Part shown: piece after piece, positions 42,837-51,797 of the stretch | Layout of the letters: each line of letters begins with the position of its first letter | Position numbering within the stretch: position 1 is the stretch's first letter | NCBI RefSeq assembly: GCF_020990385.1 | Contig: NZ_CP087598.1 | Span: 1,346,001-1,410,000 of the forward strand | Reading direction: 5' to 3' | Source: Paracoccus sp. MA | GTDB lineage: Bacteria > Pseudomonadota > Alphaproteobacteria > Rhodobacterales > Rhodobacteraceae | DNA: 64,000 nucleotides | Program-made: the position numbers and the translations under genes | The notes under the pieces: model-generated | What the model was told of the DNA's origin: nothing | The model's database searches: none | What the model saw: the letters and a program-made list of their open reading frames with translations, nothing else

Positions 42837-45298
42837 GACAGCACCTCCTGCGCGGCGACCAGGCCCGTCAGGACGGCGGTGGTCGCCAGGGTGTAATCCT
42901 GCCAGATGCGCCAGACGGGCCAGGCGGAAACCCGGCCCGGCGCGATCCGGCCGTCCCGGCGCTGCACAAGGCACAGCAAGGCAAGCATCAGCGCGATCCC
43001 GACATGAAGCACGACATAGCCCAGCCCCGCCGCCCGCAGGGCATCCCGGGCATGGCGGGTCGGATCGTCCAGCCCGGCCGCAAGCAGCCCGGCGGCAGCC
43101 AGCGCCGCCCCCAGAGGCAACAGGGCGGCTGACGCCCCCCGCGCCAGCGACAGCCGCGCCAGGGCCGAGGCGGCAAGCAGCGACAGAAGCAGCAGCCCCG
43201 CCGGGATCGCCGCCCGCGCCGTGCCCGGGCCGCTTTCCGGCGCGGGCCAGTTCGGCGCGATCACCGACAGGAACCCCACCGCGAAAAGAAGGCAGGCAAG
43301 CAGCGTGCCGTTGGCGATCAGAAGGCAGACCAGCCCGGTCCGGGCCAGACCGTCCTCTACCGCCCAGTTCGGCGGCAGGCGCAGTCCGGGAGAGACCTCG
43401 ACCGGGCCGGCGTCGCGGCGGCAGCCCATGAACCCCTGCCACTGCCAGGCGGTCAGCGCGATGGCGGCAAGCGCGACCGCGGCGGGACGGTAGAAGCCAA
43501 ACAGCATCAGCAACACGAAGCCCCCGATCACCGCCGCGGTGACCACCGGCAGGAGGGTGTTCCCCGGCAGCACCGCCACATGTCGCGGCGCGCCGCCCAG
43601 GGCCTCGACCACCAGCGTTTCGCGGCGGTCCCGCGGCGCCCCGGGCAGCATCCCTTCGCCGCGCGCCAGGTCCAGCGCGGTCTGCCCGGGCAAGGGCAGC
43701 GAGGCGATGTTGTAGCTGGGCGCCGGCATCGGCATGGCCCATTCCAGCGTGCCCGCTTCCCAGGGATCGCGGCGCGCGCGCGACCCGAAGACGACCTGAA
43801 GCAGCAGGTCCAGCAGGAACAGGGCAAAGCCCATCGCCATGACGAAGCCGAACAGCGAGCTGACGAGGTTGGGAAGGATCCATTCGGGATTGTCGGGATA
43901 GGCGTCGATCCGGCGCGGCATGCCCAGAAGGCCGGTCAGGTGCATGATCAGGAAGGTGCCGTGAAAGCCGGTCAGGATCAGCCAGAAGGCGGCCTCGCCC
44001 ACCCCCTTCACCCGCGCGCAGCCGCTGAACAGCGGCAGCCAGTAGACCGCGGCCGCCATCATCGGAAAGACGAAGCCGCCGATCAGCACGTAATGCAGAT
44101 GCGCGGTGACGAAGGCCGTATCATGCGCCTGCCAGTTGAAGGGCACGATGGCCAGCATCACCCCGGTCAGCCCGCCTATGACGAAGGTCGAGAAGAAGCC
44201 CATCAGGTGCAGCATCGGCAGCCGCATCTGCGGCCGCCCCTGCCACATCGTCCCGATCCAGGCGAAGATCTGCACCGCGGTCGGCACCGCGACCAGCGCC
44301 GATGCGGCCGAGAAGAAGGCCAGCGCCATATGCGGGATGCCCACGGCGAACATGTGATGCACCCACAGGCCGAAGGACAGGAACACCAGCCCCAGGACGG
44401 CCGCGACGATGGCGCCGTAGCCCATGATCCGCGTGCGGCACATCACCGGCAGGATGGTGGAAATCGCCCCCGCCGCCGGCAGGAAGATGATATAGACCTC
44501 GGGATGGCCGAACAGCCAGAACAGGTGCTGCCACAGCAGCGGATCGCCGCCGCGCGCCACGTCGAAGAACGGCCAGCCGAAGGCGCGTTCGATCTCCAGC
44601 AGCACCGAGCCGAGGATCAGCGGCGGAAAGCCCACCAGCATCATCGCCGCCGTGCCCAGCATGTACCAGGCCATCAGCGGCATGTCGGTCAGCCGCATGC
44701 CCGGCGCGCGCATCCGCAGGACCGTCACGATGATCTCGACCGCCGCCGCCACCGCCGAGACTTCGACGAAGGTGATGCCCAGCAGCCAGACATCGGCATT
44801 GATGCCGGGGCTGTAGGTCTTCGACGACAGCGGCGTATACATGAACCAGCCGCCATCCGGCGCCACCCCGGCCAGCAGCGCCAGCAGGATGATCGCGCCG
44901 CCGAAGAGATAGCACCACCAGCCAAAGGCCGACAGGCGCGGAAAGGCCAGGTCGCGCGCGCCCAGCATCTTGGGCAGCAGATACATCCCCAGCCCCTCCA
45001 GCATGGGAATGGCAAAGAGGAACATCATGATGCTGCCATGCATGGTGAAGATCTGGTTGTAATGCGCGGTATCGAGGAACGCGCCCCCCGGCGTCGCAAG
45101 CTGGGTGCGGATCAGCATCGCCAGCATCCCGGCGACGGCGAAGAACACGAAGGCGGCGATCATGAACCGCAGCCCCAGCTCGCTGTGGTTCACCGAAGAC
45201 AGGAAGCCCCGCAACCCCGGCGGCCGGCCCCAGACCCGGTCCAGCTCGCGATGAAGGCGCAGCGCGTTCTGCGGCGGATTGGGGCGCGGCGGGATCAT
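42833..45298 (-). CDS. heme-copper oxidase subunit I fused to a subunit III-like part
   Basis: 821 aa from the ATG at 45298. Residues about 35-520 form the 12-helix subunit I. Heme ligands: His87 (TMHGS), His400 and His402 (AHLHYV). CuB: His265 (GHPEVY, with Tyr269) and His314/His315 (VHH). D-channel Asp115 (GARDLAFPRL) and the end Glu267 are present, but the Asn pair after PRL is Ser-Ala. The K-channel Lys of PTGIKIF is Gln343 (PTAVQIF). From about 560 five more helices follow in the position of subunit III. It should reduce O2 to water with proton pumping through the D channel. The partner subunit II lacks CuA, so quinol rather than cytochrome c is the likely donor. Overlaps neighbouring genes by 4 nt on both sides. 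Confidence 0.9.
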   Translation of the reverse strand: MIPPRPNPPQNALRLHRELDRVWGRPPGLRGFLSSVNHSELGLRFMIAAFVFFAVAGMLAMLIRTQLATPGGAFLDTAHYNQIFTMHGSIMMFLFAIPMLEGLGMYLLPKMLGARDLAFPRLSAFGWWCYLFGGAIILLALLAGVAPDGGWFMYTPLSSKTYSPGINADVWLLGITFVEVSAVAAAVEIIVTVLRMRAPGMRLTDMPLMAWYMLGTAAMMLVGFPPLILGSVLLEIERAFGWPFFDVARGGDPLLWQHLFWLFGHPEVYIIFLPAAGAISTILPVMCRTRIMGYGAIVAAVLGLVFLSFGLWVHHMFAVGIPHMALAFFSAASALVAVPTAVQIFAWIGTMWQGRPQMRLPMLHLMGFFSTFVIGGLTGVMLAIVPFNWQAHDTAFVTAHLHYVLIGGFVFPMMAAAVYWLPLFSGCARVKGVGEAAFWLILTGFHGTFLIMHLTGLLGMPRRIDAYPDNPEWILPNLVSSLFGFVMAMGFALFLLDLLLQVVFGSRARRDPWEAGTLEWAMPMPAPSYNIASLPLPGQTALDLARGEGMLPGAPRDRRETLVVEALGGAPRHVAVLPGNTLLPVVTAAVIGGFVLLMLFGFYRPAAVALAAIALTAWQWQGFMGCRRDAGPVEVSPGLRLPPNWAVEDGLARTGLVCLLIANGTLLACLLFAVGFLSVIAPNWPAPESGPGTARAAIPAGLLLLSLLAASALARLSLARGASAALLPLGAALAAAGLLAAGLDDPTRHARDALRAAGLGYVVLHVGIALMLALLCLVQRRDGRIAPGRVSAWPVWRIWQDYTLATTAVLTGLVAAQEVLS

Positions 45299-45942
45299 TC
45301 GGCCTCCTCCGCGGTCAGATCGGGCGGATCGGCCGGCGGCCAGACCAGCACCTCGAAGCGCATCCCGGCATAGCCGGTCCCGGAAAACTCGGCCGAAGTG
45401 CCGTGATAGAGGCCCGGCGCATCCGCCTGGATCCGCAGCAGGTTGTCCCGCCCGGGCAGCGCATCCATCTTGCCGGCAAGGCGCGGCACCCAGAAGCTGT
45501 GGATCACGTCCTCGGACCGGATCACCACATCGACCGGACGCCCGGCAGGGATATGCAGCCGGCCCCGCGTTTCGACCATGCGCCCGTCCGGCCCCGGCTG
45601 GCGGAAGCGCCAGTCCCATTGCCGGGCGATGGCCTCGACCCGGATCGCCTCGGGGTCCGGCCGGGCCTGCAGCCTTTCGCCCACCCAGATGCCGGCGCCC
45701 ACCACCGCCGCCAGCACCGCCAGCGAAAAGCCCAGCCCCATGCCGTGGATCCAGAAGCTTTCGCCGGGCCGAGGATGCGGCGGCACGGCGAAACCGCGCC
45801 AGACAAGCGCCAGCACCATCAACGTGATCAGCACCGCCCCGGCCAGCATCGCCCACCACAGAACCGCGATCTGCGCCGCCGCCGGCCCGGCGGGCGCAAG
45901 GCTGGACAAGGGGCCCTCGCAACCCGCCAGAAAAGGAACCAT
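45295..45942 (-). CDS. oxidase subunit II without CuA ligands (quinol oxidase-like)
   Basis: 215 aa if started at 45942; the ribosome site is weak and a GTG about 12 codons upstream is possible. A lipobox (LAGC, Cys8) implies a lipid anchor. Two membrane helices (residues about 24-48, 68-88) precede the periplasmic cupredoxin domain. In CuA subunits the binding loop is CSELCG..H..M; here it reads TSAEFSGTGYAGM, so both Cys are Ser (183, 187), the His is Tyr191, and only Met194 and His148 remain. E. coli CyoA shows the same kind of replacement (SASYSGPGFSGM). This predicts electron entry from quinol. First gene of the oxidase operon. Confidence 0.85.
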   Translation of the reverse strand: MVPFLAGCEGPLSSLAPAGPAAAQIAVLWWAMLAGAVLITLMVLALVWRGFAVPPHPRPGESFWIHGMGLGFSLAVLAAVVGAGIWVGERLQARPDPEAIRVEAIARQWDWRFRQPGPDGRMVETRGRLHIPAGRPVDVVIRSEDVIHSFWVPRLAGKMDALPGRDNLLRIQADAPGLYHGTSAEFSGTGYAGMRFEVLVWPPADPPDLTAEEAE

Positions 45943-46017
45943 CAGCGCCGCCGCCGGTTGCGGCACAGGGGATGCGGGTGCCGCCCGGTCCAGGCAGGCA
46001 GCAGGGAAGGTCCGAGC

Positions 46018-46566
46018 ATGGCGAGACGCAGGCGGCCCCGCCGCAGGTTCAGGGATCCGATTCACGAACACCGCAGCTTCCACCTGACGGAATCCCGCAT
46101 CGCCATCGCCGGGCATCCGATCCATGCCATGCTGGTGACCTTTCCGATCGCGCTGTGCATCTGCACGCTGGGCGCCGATGCGCTTTATTGGTGGACGGGA
46201 GACCCGTTCTGGCCCCGGACCGCGCTCTGGGCGTCGGGCGTGGGTTTCCTCATGGGGTTGCTTGCCGGGCTCGCGGGCACGGCCGAGCTGCTGCTGGTGC
46301 CCGGCATCCGCATCCGCGCGGCAAGCTGGACCCATTTCGTCCTGGCGGTCATGCTGCTGTCGGTTCTGGGGGCCAACTGGGCGATCCGGCTGGACGATCC
46401 GGTCGCGGCGGTCCTGCCCTGGGGCGTGCTGACCTCGCTTCTCGCTGCGGGCATGACCGGCATGACCGGCTGGCACGGCGGCAAGCTGGTCTTCGATTAC
46501 GGGCTGGGCACGCAGGGAGGACCGGAACATGATCATGGGGCCGCTCCGCGGGGAACGAGGAACTGA
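46018..46566 (+). CDS. DUF2231 membrane protein
   Basis: 182 aa. Arg-rich N-terminus (MARRRRPRRRFRDP), then IAGHPIHAMLVTFPIALCI, which is the conserved start of DUF2231 with the HPIH motif, and four membrane helices. AGGGAAGG precedes the ATG. DUF2231 proteins are quinone/heme-associated membrane proteins of unknown activity and are often found beside oxidases. Divergent from oxidase subunit II across 75 bp; its 3' end overlaps the convergent CopD-like gene by 34 nt. Confidence 0.85.
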   Translation: MARRRRPRRRFRDPIHEHRSFHLTESRIAIAGHPIHAMLVTFPIALCICTLGADALYWWTGDPFWPRTALWASGVGFLMGLLAGLAGTAELLLVPGIRIRAASWTHFVLAVMLLSVLGANWAIRLDDPVAAVLPWGVLTSLLAAGMTGMTGWHGGKLVFDYGLGTQGGPEHDHGAAPRGTRN

Positions 46567-47009
46567 TCCGGGATCAGGGCCGTCAGCGCCGAAAGGTCGG
46601 GCTTGGTCAGAACCAGCGCCAGCACCACGCCGATCAGCGGCAGCGCCAGCGCCAGCCCGACCAGCGGATGGGCCGGCCGCGCGCGGCCCGGCTGCTCGCC
46701 CGAGCGCTGGATCAGATGGCCAAGCCAGACATGGACCAGCACCATGGCCGCGACGAAGGCCAGCTTCGCCAGAAGCCAGGGCTCGAAGACCCGGGCAAGG
46801 AAGACCAGCGCGGTTCCCGCCGCGATGGCGATCAGCGCGGCGGGCGTGGCGAAGGCGATGTAGCTGACATGGGTCACCAGGCGGAACCGCGCGAACTGCC
46901 GCTGGTCGCGCATCCCGCCATGGGCATGCATCAGCAGGGGAAGCGCGATCAGCGCCGCGCACCAGCAGGCAAGCCCGACGAAATGGATGAATTTCACCGC
47001 CGCGATCAT
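46533..47009 (-). CDS. CopD-like membrane protein
   Basis: 158 aa, four helices. It begins AAVKFIHFVGLACWCAALIA with the His found in CopD/HemJ-like proteins, and has a further His in THVSYIAF and HVWLGHLI. Probably binds heme or copper and supports oxidase maturation. Its start overlaps the stop of the CtaG gene by 4 nt; together they form a two-gene operon facing DUF2231. Confidence 0.75.
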   Translation of the reverse strand: MIAAVKFIHFVGLACWCAALIALPLLMHAHGGMRDQRQFARFRLVTHVSYIAFATPAALIAIAAGTALVFLARVFEPWLLAKLAFVAAMVLVHVWLGHLIQRSGEQPGRARPAHPLVGLALALPLIGVVLALVLTKPDLSALTALIPDQFLVPRGAAP

Positions 47010-47740
47010 GCCGCCGCGCCCTGCCGCCAGACCCGCCGCAGCATCAGCGCCGCGACCAGCGCCAGCGGCACCAGACCCGGCACCCACATGACCAGCCCCG
47101 CCGCCTGCTGATCGGCAAGGGCCTCCACCCCCCAAGCCCAGCTGCCGGCGAGATGCTGGGGGTAGAGAACGCGGTCCGAAAAGGCCAGCACCGCGCCGAT
47201 CAGCCCCATCGTCCCGGCCAGCGCCCCCACCAGCAAGGCATGGACAAGCAGAGCCTCGGCGCTTCGGTCCCCGGGAAGGAACACCGCGGACCAGAAGGCC
47301 CAGGCCGGAACGAACAGCGCGGCCTGCATCAGCCAGTAGACGGCCGCGCTGTTCCACGCCGCCGAATAGGCGGCCGGCACATGCCAGATGACCAGGGCGA
47401 GGCCCGTGGCGGCAAAACCTGCCGCGGCCGGAACCCGGCGAAGCGGCAGGCCGGCGGCAAGCGCAGGCGCGGCCAGCCCGACCAGCAGCAGGTGATGAAC
47501 AGCCCGCGCGGAGAAAAGCGCCGTGGTCAGGGCGCAGAGCGGCGAAACGAAGGCGAGAACCAGACCCGTCCAGCCGGCTAGGAAAAGAGTCCTTGCCTCC
47601 GCGTGCCGCAGCCCCCAGACCAGCGACAACAACAATGCCGCGATCAGGACCGGATCGAGGTTCCAGCTGCTCCAGAGCCCTCCGGGTTCGGGCGGGGGCC
47701 CGCAATAGGAGGTGCCGATCTGCGCCTGCTCGCTGTCCAT
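47006..47740 (-). CDS. ctaG: cytochrome oxidase assembly protein of the caa3 CtaG family
   Basis: 244 aa from the ATG at 47740, preceded by GGAGGGCGCC. Six to seven membrane helices typical of PF09678, with conserved ALFSARAVHHLLLVGLAAP, VIWHVPAAY and the Gln-Leu rich end. Helps assemble the copper centres of heme-copper oxidases. Since the neighbouring oxidase has no CuA, its task here is probably CuB insertion. Longer upstream frame lacks support. Confidence 0.85.
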   Translation of the reverse strand: MDSEQAQIGTSYCGPPPEPGGLWSSWNLDPVLIAALLLSLVWGLRHAEARTLFLAGWTGLVLAFVSPLCALTTALFSARAVHHLLLVGLAAPALAAGLPLRRVPAAAGFAATGLALVIWHVPAAYSAAWNSAAVYWLMQAALFVPAWAFWSAVFLPGDRSAEALLVHALLVGALAGTMGLIGAVLAFSDRVLYPQHLAGSWAWGVEALADQQAAGLVMWVPGLVPLALVAALMLRRVWRQGAAA

Positions 47741-47867
47741 GGGCGCCCTCCTCGCGGCGATCTCTGTCCGGTTGCGGTGAAGCATCTGTCCAGTGACAAC
47801 CGGCAAAGGGGGCTGCGGTTTCATCCGCCCCGCATGCGCATCAGCCGGATCGGCCCTCGGCCTCCTC

Positions 47868-47904
47868 GCGCTTCCGCGGCCGTCAGCTCCGGTCGCGGAA
47901 GCGC
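47868..47904. terminator. strong hairpin after the LysE gene
   Basis: GCGCTTCCGCG (47868-47878) and CGCGGAAGCGC (47894-47904) pair perfectly. A G-U and three more pairs extend the stem to 15 bp around a 7-nt loop. It lies downstream of the LysE stop (minus strand), in the 241-bp gap before ctaG. No T tract follows. Confidence 0.55.
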
Positions 47905-47981
47905 ATGAGGTATACATCAGGCCGGCGGCCCGATCGCACCGGCCCCTGCCCGACCGCTTCCCGGCCCGGCCGCAGCGGGCG

Positions 47982-48557
47982 TCACGCCCCGATCACCCCC
48001 GCGATCAGCGTGACCGAGACTGCCGCCAGCCAGGCCGAGGCCAGGCGCTGCACCACGCCCAGCCGGCCGAGACCGCGATCCCCGATCCGGGTCAGCGTCC
48101 CCGCCGAACCCCAGAGCAACGCCGCCGCGACCACCATGGCGCAGAACAGCGCCAGCCTTGGCGCAAAGCCCGGATCCGCGGGCGCCGGCAGCAGCGCCAG
48201 ACCGAAGATCAGCGCCTTGGGGTTCAGCACCGTGGTCAGCCAGACCCGCCGCGCCGTCACCTCGTCGCCCGCGCCATCCTCGCCGCCTCGCCCCCACAGG
48301 CGGACGGCCAGTAGCATGACCCAGAGCGCCGCCACGAGCTTCAGCCCCACCGCCGCCGCCGGCCAGCGTTCCAGCAGCCCGGCGCCGAGCCAGGCCAGCG
48401 GCAGGATGGCGGCCAGATAGCCCAGCAGCTCTGCCGGCATCAGGCGCAGCACGGCGCGCAGCCCCTTCTGCGCCCCGGCAAGGCCCATCAGCGTATTCGT
48501 CGGCCCGGGCGCGATCAGCAGCGCCAGGACGGCGGAAAGGAAGGCCATGACGCTCAT
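47982..48557 (-). CDS. LysE/RhtB family amino acid exporter
   Basis: 191 aa, five to six helices. The N-terminus MAFLSAVLALLIAPGPTNTL carries the family's PGP motif, and LNPKALIFGLALLP is the second hallmark. Exports an amino acid such as homoserine, threonine or lysine. MAFLS three codons later is an alternative start. Monocistronic, divergent from the SorC regulator. Confidence 0.85.
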   Translation of the reverse strand: MSVMAFLSAVLALLIAPGPTNTLMGLAGAQKGLRAVLRLMPAELLGYLAAILPLAWLGAGLLERWPAAAVGLKLVAALWVMLLAVRLWGRGGEDGAGDEVTARRVWLTTVLNPKALIFGLALLPAPADPGFAPRLALFCAMVVAAALLWGSAGTLTRIGDRGLGRLGVVQRLASAWLAAVSVTLIAGVIGA

Positions 48558-48749
48558 CGCGCGAATCCCCGGCAGGTCTGTCCAGCCCCGGCGGTTTACG
48601 CCGGATCGGGCGGCCCGGAAATTGACATGGATCATCGGCGCGCGGCTTTTCCGGCGGGGCGGGGGTGCTGGACAGCCGGTCCGCCGGCAAGCTAGACACG
48701 GGGTCGGGGGAACGCATCCCTGGCAGGTGCAGGACGGGAACCGCAACCG

Positions 48750-49682
48750 ATGTCGAACCAGGGCCGGAAACTGGAACAGGCAGCCAAGGCGGCATGGCTT
48801 TCCTATGTCGCGGGCAAGACCCAGGACGAGATCGCCGGCATCATGGGCGTCTCGCGCCAGACCGCGCAGCGCCTGGTCGCGCAGGCCATGGCCGAGGGCA
48901 TCGTCAAGATCCGCATCGACCATCCCTTCGCCCATTGCATGGACCTCGCCGTCGAATTGCAGCGGAAATACGGGCTGGAATTCTGCCAGATCGCGCCCTC
49001 GGACGCACCCGAGGTCGGGGTGGCGCTGATGCTGGCCGATGTGATCGAGCAATGGCTGCGGCGTCCCGATCCGATGACCATGGCGATCGGCACCGGCCGC
49101 ACGCTGCGCAGCGCCATCGCGCAATTGCCGCATATCGACTGCCCGCAGCACCGCATCGTCTCGCTGACCGGCAATATCGCGCCGGACGGCTCGACCGCCT
49201 ATTACAACGTGCTGTTCACGCTCTCCGACCTGGTCAGCGCCCGCAGCTTTCCCCTGCCCCTGCCCGTCATCGCCCCCAGCATGCGCGAGCGGCAGGCGGT
49301 CAACAGCCAGCCCAGCATCGAGCGGCTGATCCGCATGTCGGCCGAGGCGGCGGTGGCCTTCGTCGGCATCGGCACGCTGGGCGAAGGCGCGCCGCTGATG
49401 CTGGACGGGTTCCTGTCCCAGCCCGATCTGGACGCGCTGGTCGCGGCCGGCGCGGTGGGCGAGATCACCGGCTGGGCCTATGACGCCCGGGGCGCGCTGG
49501 TGGCCGGGCTCAGCAACGACCGGGTGGCCTCGGCCCCGATCCCGCCGCGCGAGACGACGCTGGTGATCGGCGCCGCCCATGGCGCGGAAAAGGTGCCGGC
49601 GATCCGCGGCGCGCTGCAGGGCGGGCTGATCAGCGGGCTGATCACCGATGCCGCGACCGGCGCGGCGCTGCTAGGCGACTGA
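48750..49682 (+). CDS. SorC/DeoR-type sugar-binding transcriptional regulator of the polyol cluster
   Basis: 310 aa. N-terminal HTH (SYVAGKTQDEIAGIMGVSRQTAQRLV, split around residues 18-43) and a C-terminal sugar-phosphate-binding domain of the SorC type (GTGRTLRSAI; VGIGTLGEGAP; ISGLITDAATG). Homologues such as SmoC lie beside mannitol/sorbitol operons and respond to polyols or their phosphates. Its 3' end overlaps the convergent kinase gene by 12 nt. A likely operator is the inverted repeat at 57484-57510. Confidence 0.9.
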   Translation: MSNQGRKLEQAAKAAWLSYVAGKTQDEIAGIMGVSRQTAQRLVAQAMAEGIVKIRIDHPFAHCMDLAVELQRKYGLEFCQIAPSDAPEVGVALMLADVIEQWLRRPDPMTMAIGTGRTLRSAIAQLPHIDCPQHRIVSLTGNIAPDGSTAYYNVLFTLSDLVSARSFPLPLPVIAPSMRERQAVNSQPSIERLIRMSAEAAVAFVGIGTLGEGAPLMLDGFLSQPDLDALVAAGAVGEITGWAYDARGALVAGLSNDRVASAPIPPRETTLVIGAAHGAEKVPAIRGALQGGLISGLITDAATGAALLGD

Positions 49683-51122
49683 CATCGCGGCGATTTCGGC
49701 GCGCTGCTGCTGCATGCGCAGGAAGATGCGCCAGTCCCGCTCGCGCCGCGCCCGGGCCTGCGGATCGGGGCGGGTGATCTCGACCGGTCTTGCGAAACGG
49801 GCGCGCGCGGCGCGGATCCCGCCCATGAGCGGCGCGGCGGCGGCGATGGCGGTGCCGCGCAGCACCGCGTCCTCGGGCTGCCAGTGGATCTCGGCCCCGG
49901 TCGCATCGGCATAAAGCTGGCGCAGCAGGGCCGAGCGCGCCTGCCCGCCGGCCATGGCCAGCGCCGCGGGCGCCAGCCCCATATGCGCGATGACCTGCCG
50001 CGTCCCCAGCGCGATGCCCACCGCCGCGCGCCAGTATAGCGCATCCAGCGCCTGCGCGCTGCGTTCCAGCGTCAGGCCGTGGATCGCGCCGCGCATCAGC
50101 GGATCGGCGAAGGGCGTGCGGCTGCCCTTGATGTCGGGCAGGACATGCAGGCCGGGCTCCGGCTCGGGATCGGCGGCGATCCGGGCCAGGATCGCGTCGT
50201 GGCTGACCGGCTGCGGGTAAAGCCCGCGCACCCGCTCCAGCAGCGCGCCGGTCGCGGACTGGCCGCCTTCGCTGACGCTTTCGCCGGGCAGGATGGCGCC
50301 GGGATAGGGGCCCCAAAGCGCCGGGCGCGGCGCCAGCCCGGTCGCCATCACGCAGTTCGAGGTGCCGGCGATCAGCGCCGGCATGTCCGGCGCCGCGCCG
50401 AGCGCCCCGGCAAAGGCGTCGATCAGCCCGGCAGCGACCAGCGTCTGGGGCTCCAGCCCCAGCTCGGCCGCGCCCTGCAAGGAAAGCGGGCCGATGCGCG
50501 CGCCGGGCGGCAGGACCGGCCCCGGGCGCGGGAAATCGGCGATCCCGGCCTGTTCCAGCAGGTCCGCCTGCCAGCCGCCGCGATCCGGCAGCCAGGGCCA
50601 TTTCGCCGCCGTCGCGCAAAGCGAGCGCGCCTCGATGCCGGTGGCGCGAAAGGCCAGCTGGTCGCAAAGGTCGCGCACTCCGGCCAGAACCGCCCAGACC
50701 TCGGGCCGATGGCGCTTGAGCCACATCAGCTTCGGCGTCTGCATCTCGGGCGAGACCGAGCCGCCGGCCCGCGCGACGATCTCATGCGGGATGCGGCTGA
50801 GTTCGCCCGCCTCGGCCACGGCGCGATGGTCGTGCCAGGCGATCACGTCCGGGGCAAAGCCCGGCGCCTCGACCGCCAGCGAGCAGGTGGCATCGAAGGC
50901 CAGCGCCCCGACCTGCGCGGGGCTGGCGCCGGCCTGACGCCGCGCCTCGGCCAGGGCCTCGGCCACGGCCCGCCAGATCTCGGCGAAATCGTGCATGGCC
51001 TGCCGGTCGGGCCCCGCGATGGTGGCGAAACCCCGGCTCGCGCGGGCGATCAGCCGGCCGTCGAGGGTGAAAAGCCCCGCTCGCGCCCGGGCCGAGCCCA
51101 CATCCACGGCCCCGATCAGCAC
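49671..51122 (-). CDS. FGGY-family pentulose/hexulose kinase
   Basis: 483 aa. N-terminal ATPase-fold phosphate motif AVDVGSARARAGL, catalytic Asp region AFDATCSLAV, then DIKGSRTPFADP and the adenosine motif MAGGQARSALLRQL. Phosphorylates a ketose such as D-xylulose or D-ribulose produced by polyol dehydrogenase. It is the last gene of the polyol operon, 15 nt downstream of the HAD phosphatase gene. Ribulokinase or xylulokinase cannot be distinguished; in related clusters xylB stands here. Confidence 0.88.
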   Translation of the reverse strand: MLIGAVDVGSARARAGLFTLDGRLIARASRGFATIAGPDRQAMHDFAEIWRAVAEALAEARRQAGASPAQVGALAFDATCSLAVEAPGFAPDVIAWHDHRAVAEAGELSRIPHEIVARAGGSVSPEMQTPKLMWLKRHRPEVWAVLAGVRDLCDQLAFRATGIEARSLCATAAKWPWLPDRGGWQADLLEQAGIADFPRPGPVLPPGARIGPLSLQGAAELGLEPQTLVAAGLIDAFAGALGAAPDMPALIAGTSNCVMATGLAPRPALWGPYPGAILPGESVSEGGQSATGALLERVRGLYPQPVSHDAILARIAADPEPEPGLHVLPDIKGSRTPFADPLMRGAIHGLTLERSAQALDALYWRAAVGIALGTRQVIAHMGLAPAALAMAGGQARSALLRQLYADATGAEIHWQPEDAVLRGTAIAAAAPLMGGIRAARARFARPVEITRPDPQARARRERDWRIFLRMQQQRAEIAAMSVA

Positions 51123-51137
51123 GCCGATTCCCCTTCC

Positions 51138-51794
51138 CTAGCCCAGCTCGGCCAAAGTCTTGGGCAAATCCCGGGCGTGGTCAATCAGCGCGTCGGGGGC
51201 CAGCGCCGCCAGCTTTTCGGCCAGCCGGGCGGGTGCGGCATGGCTGCCGCCCAGAAAGCCGATCACCCGCATGCCTGCCGCGCGGGCGGCGCGCAGGCCG
51301 GCCGGGCTGTCCTCGATCACCACGCAGTCGGCCGGTGCGATGCCCAGATGCCGGGCGGCGAACAGGAACAGGTCGGGCTCGGGCTTGCCGCGCGCGACCT
51401 GGGTCGCGGAATAGACATGCGGCCCGAAGAGCGGCGCCAGCCCGGTCAGCGACAGGGACAGCCGCAGCCGGTCCGGCGCGCTGGATGAGGCCACGGCGCG
51501 CGGCCCGGAAAGCCCCGCGACCGCCTCGGCCATGCCCGGCACCGGGCGCAGCTCGCGGCGAAAGCGCAGGGCCAGCGCCTCGGCATAGCCGGGCAGCGCC
51601 GGGCCCAGATCGACGCCCTCCCCCCGCGCCGCCTCGACGATGGTCGAGAAGGAGCGGCCCAGGAATTCGTCATAGATGCGGGCGCGGGTGATCGGCGCGC
51701 CCAGCCTTTGCAGCAGCGCCTCGATCTCGACTGCGGCGAGGGGCTCGGAATCGACCAGCACCCCGTCGCAGTCGAAGATCAGCCCGCGCACCAC
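51138..51794 (-). CDS. HAD-superfamily phosphatase / beta-phosphoglucomutase-like
   Basis: 218 aa. HAD motif [12 protein letters not shown] with nucleophile Asp8, motif II SSSA, motif III Lys in RGKPEPD, and motif [10 protein letters not shown]. The cap domain is of C1 type (residues about 17-85). Dephosphorylates a sugar phosphate or mutases it. It starts 3 nt before the mtlK stop region, so it is tightly coupled to mtlK. Possibly removes inhibitory sugar phosphates in polyol catabolism. Confidence 0.85.
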   Translation of the reverse strand: MVRGLIFDCDGVLVDSEPLAAVEIEALLQRLGAPITRARIYDEFLGRSFSTIVEAARGEGVDLGPALPGYAEALALRFRRELRPVPGMAEAVAGLSGPRAVASSSAPDRLRLSLSLTGLAPLFGPHVYSATQVARGKPEPDLFLFAARHLGIAPADCVVIEDSPAGLRAARAAGMRVIGFLGGSHAAPARLAEKLAALAPDALIDHARDLPKTLAELG

Positions 51795-51797
51795 CGC

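Noticed and set aside
43580..45373. 597-aa plus-strand frame antisense to oxidase subunit I
   Set aside because: Extremely His/Gln/Arg-rich shadow; the sense strand encodes a complete heme-copper oxidase.
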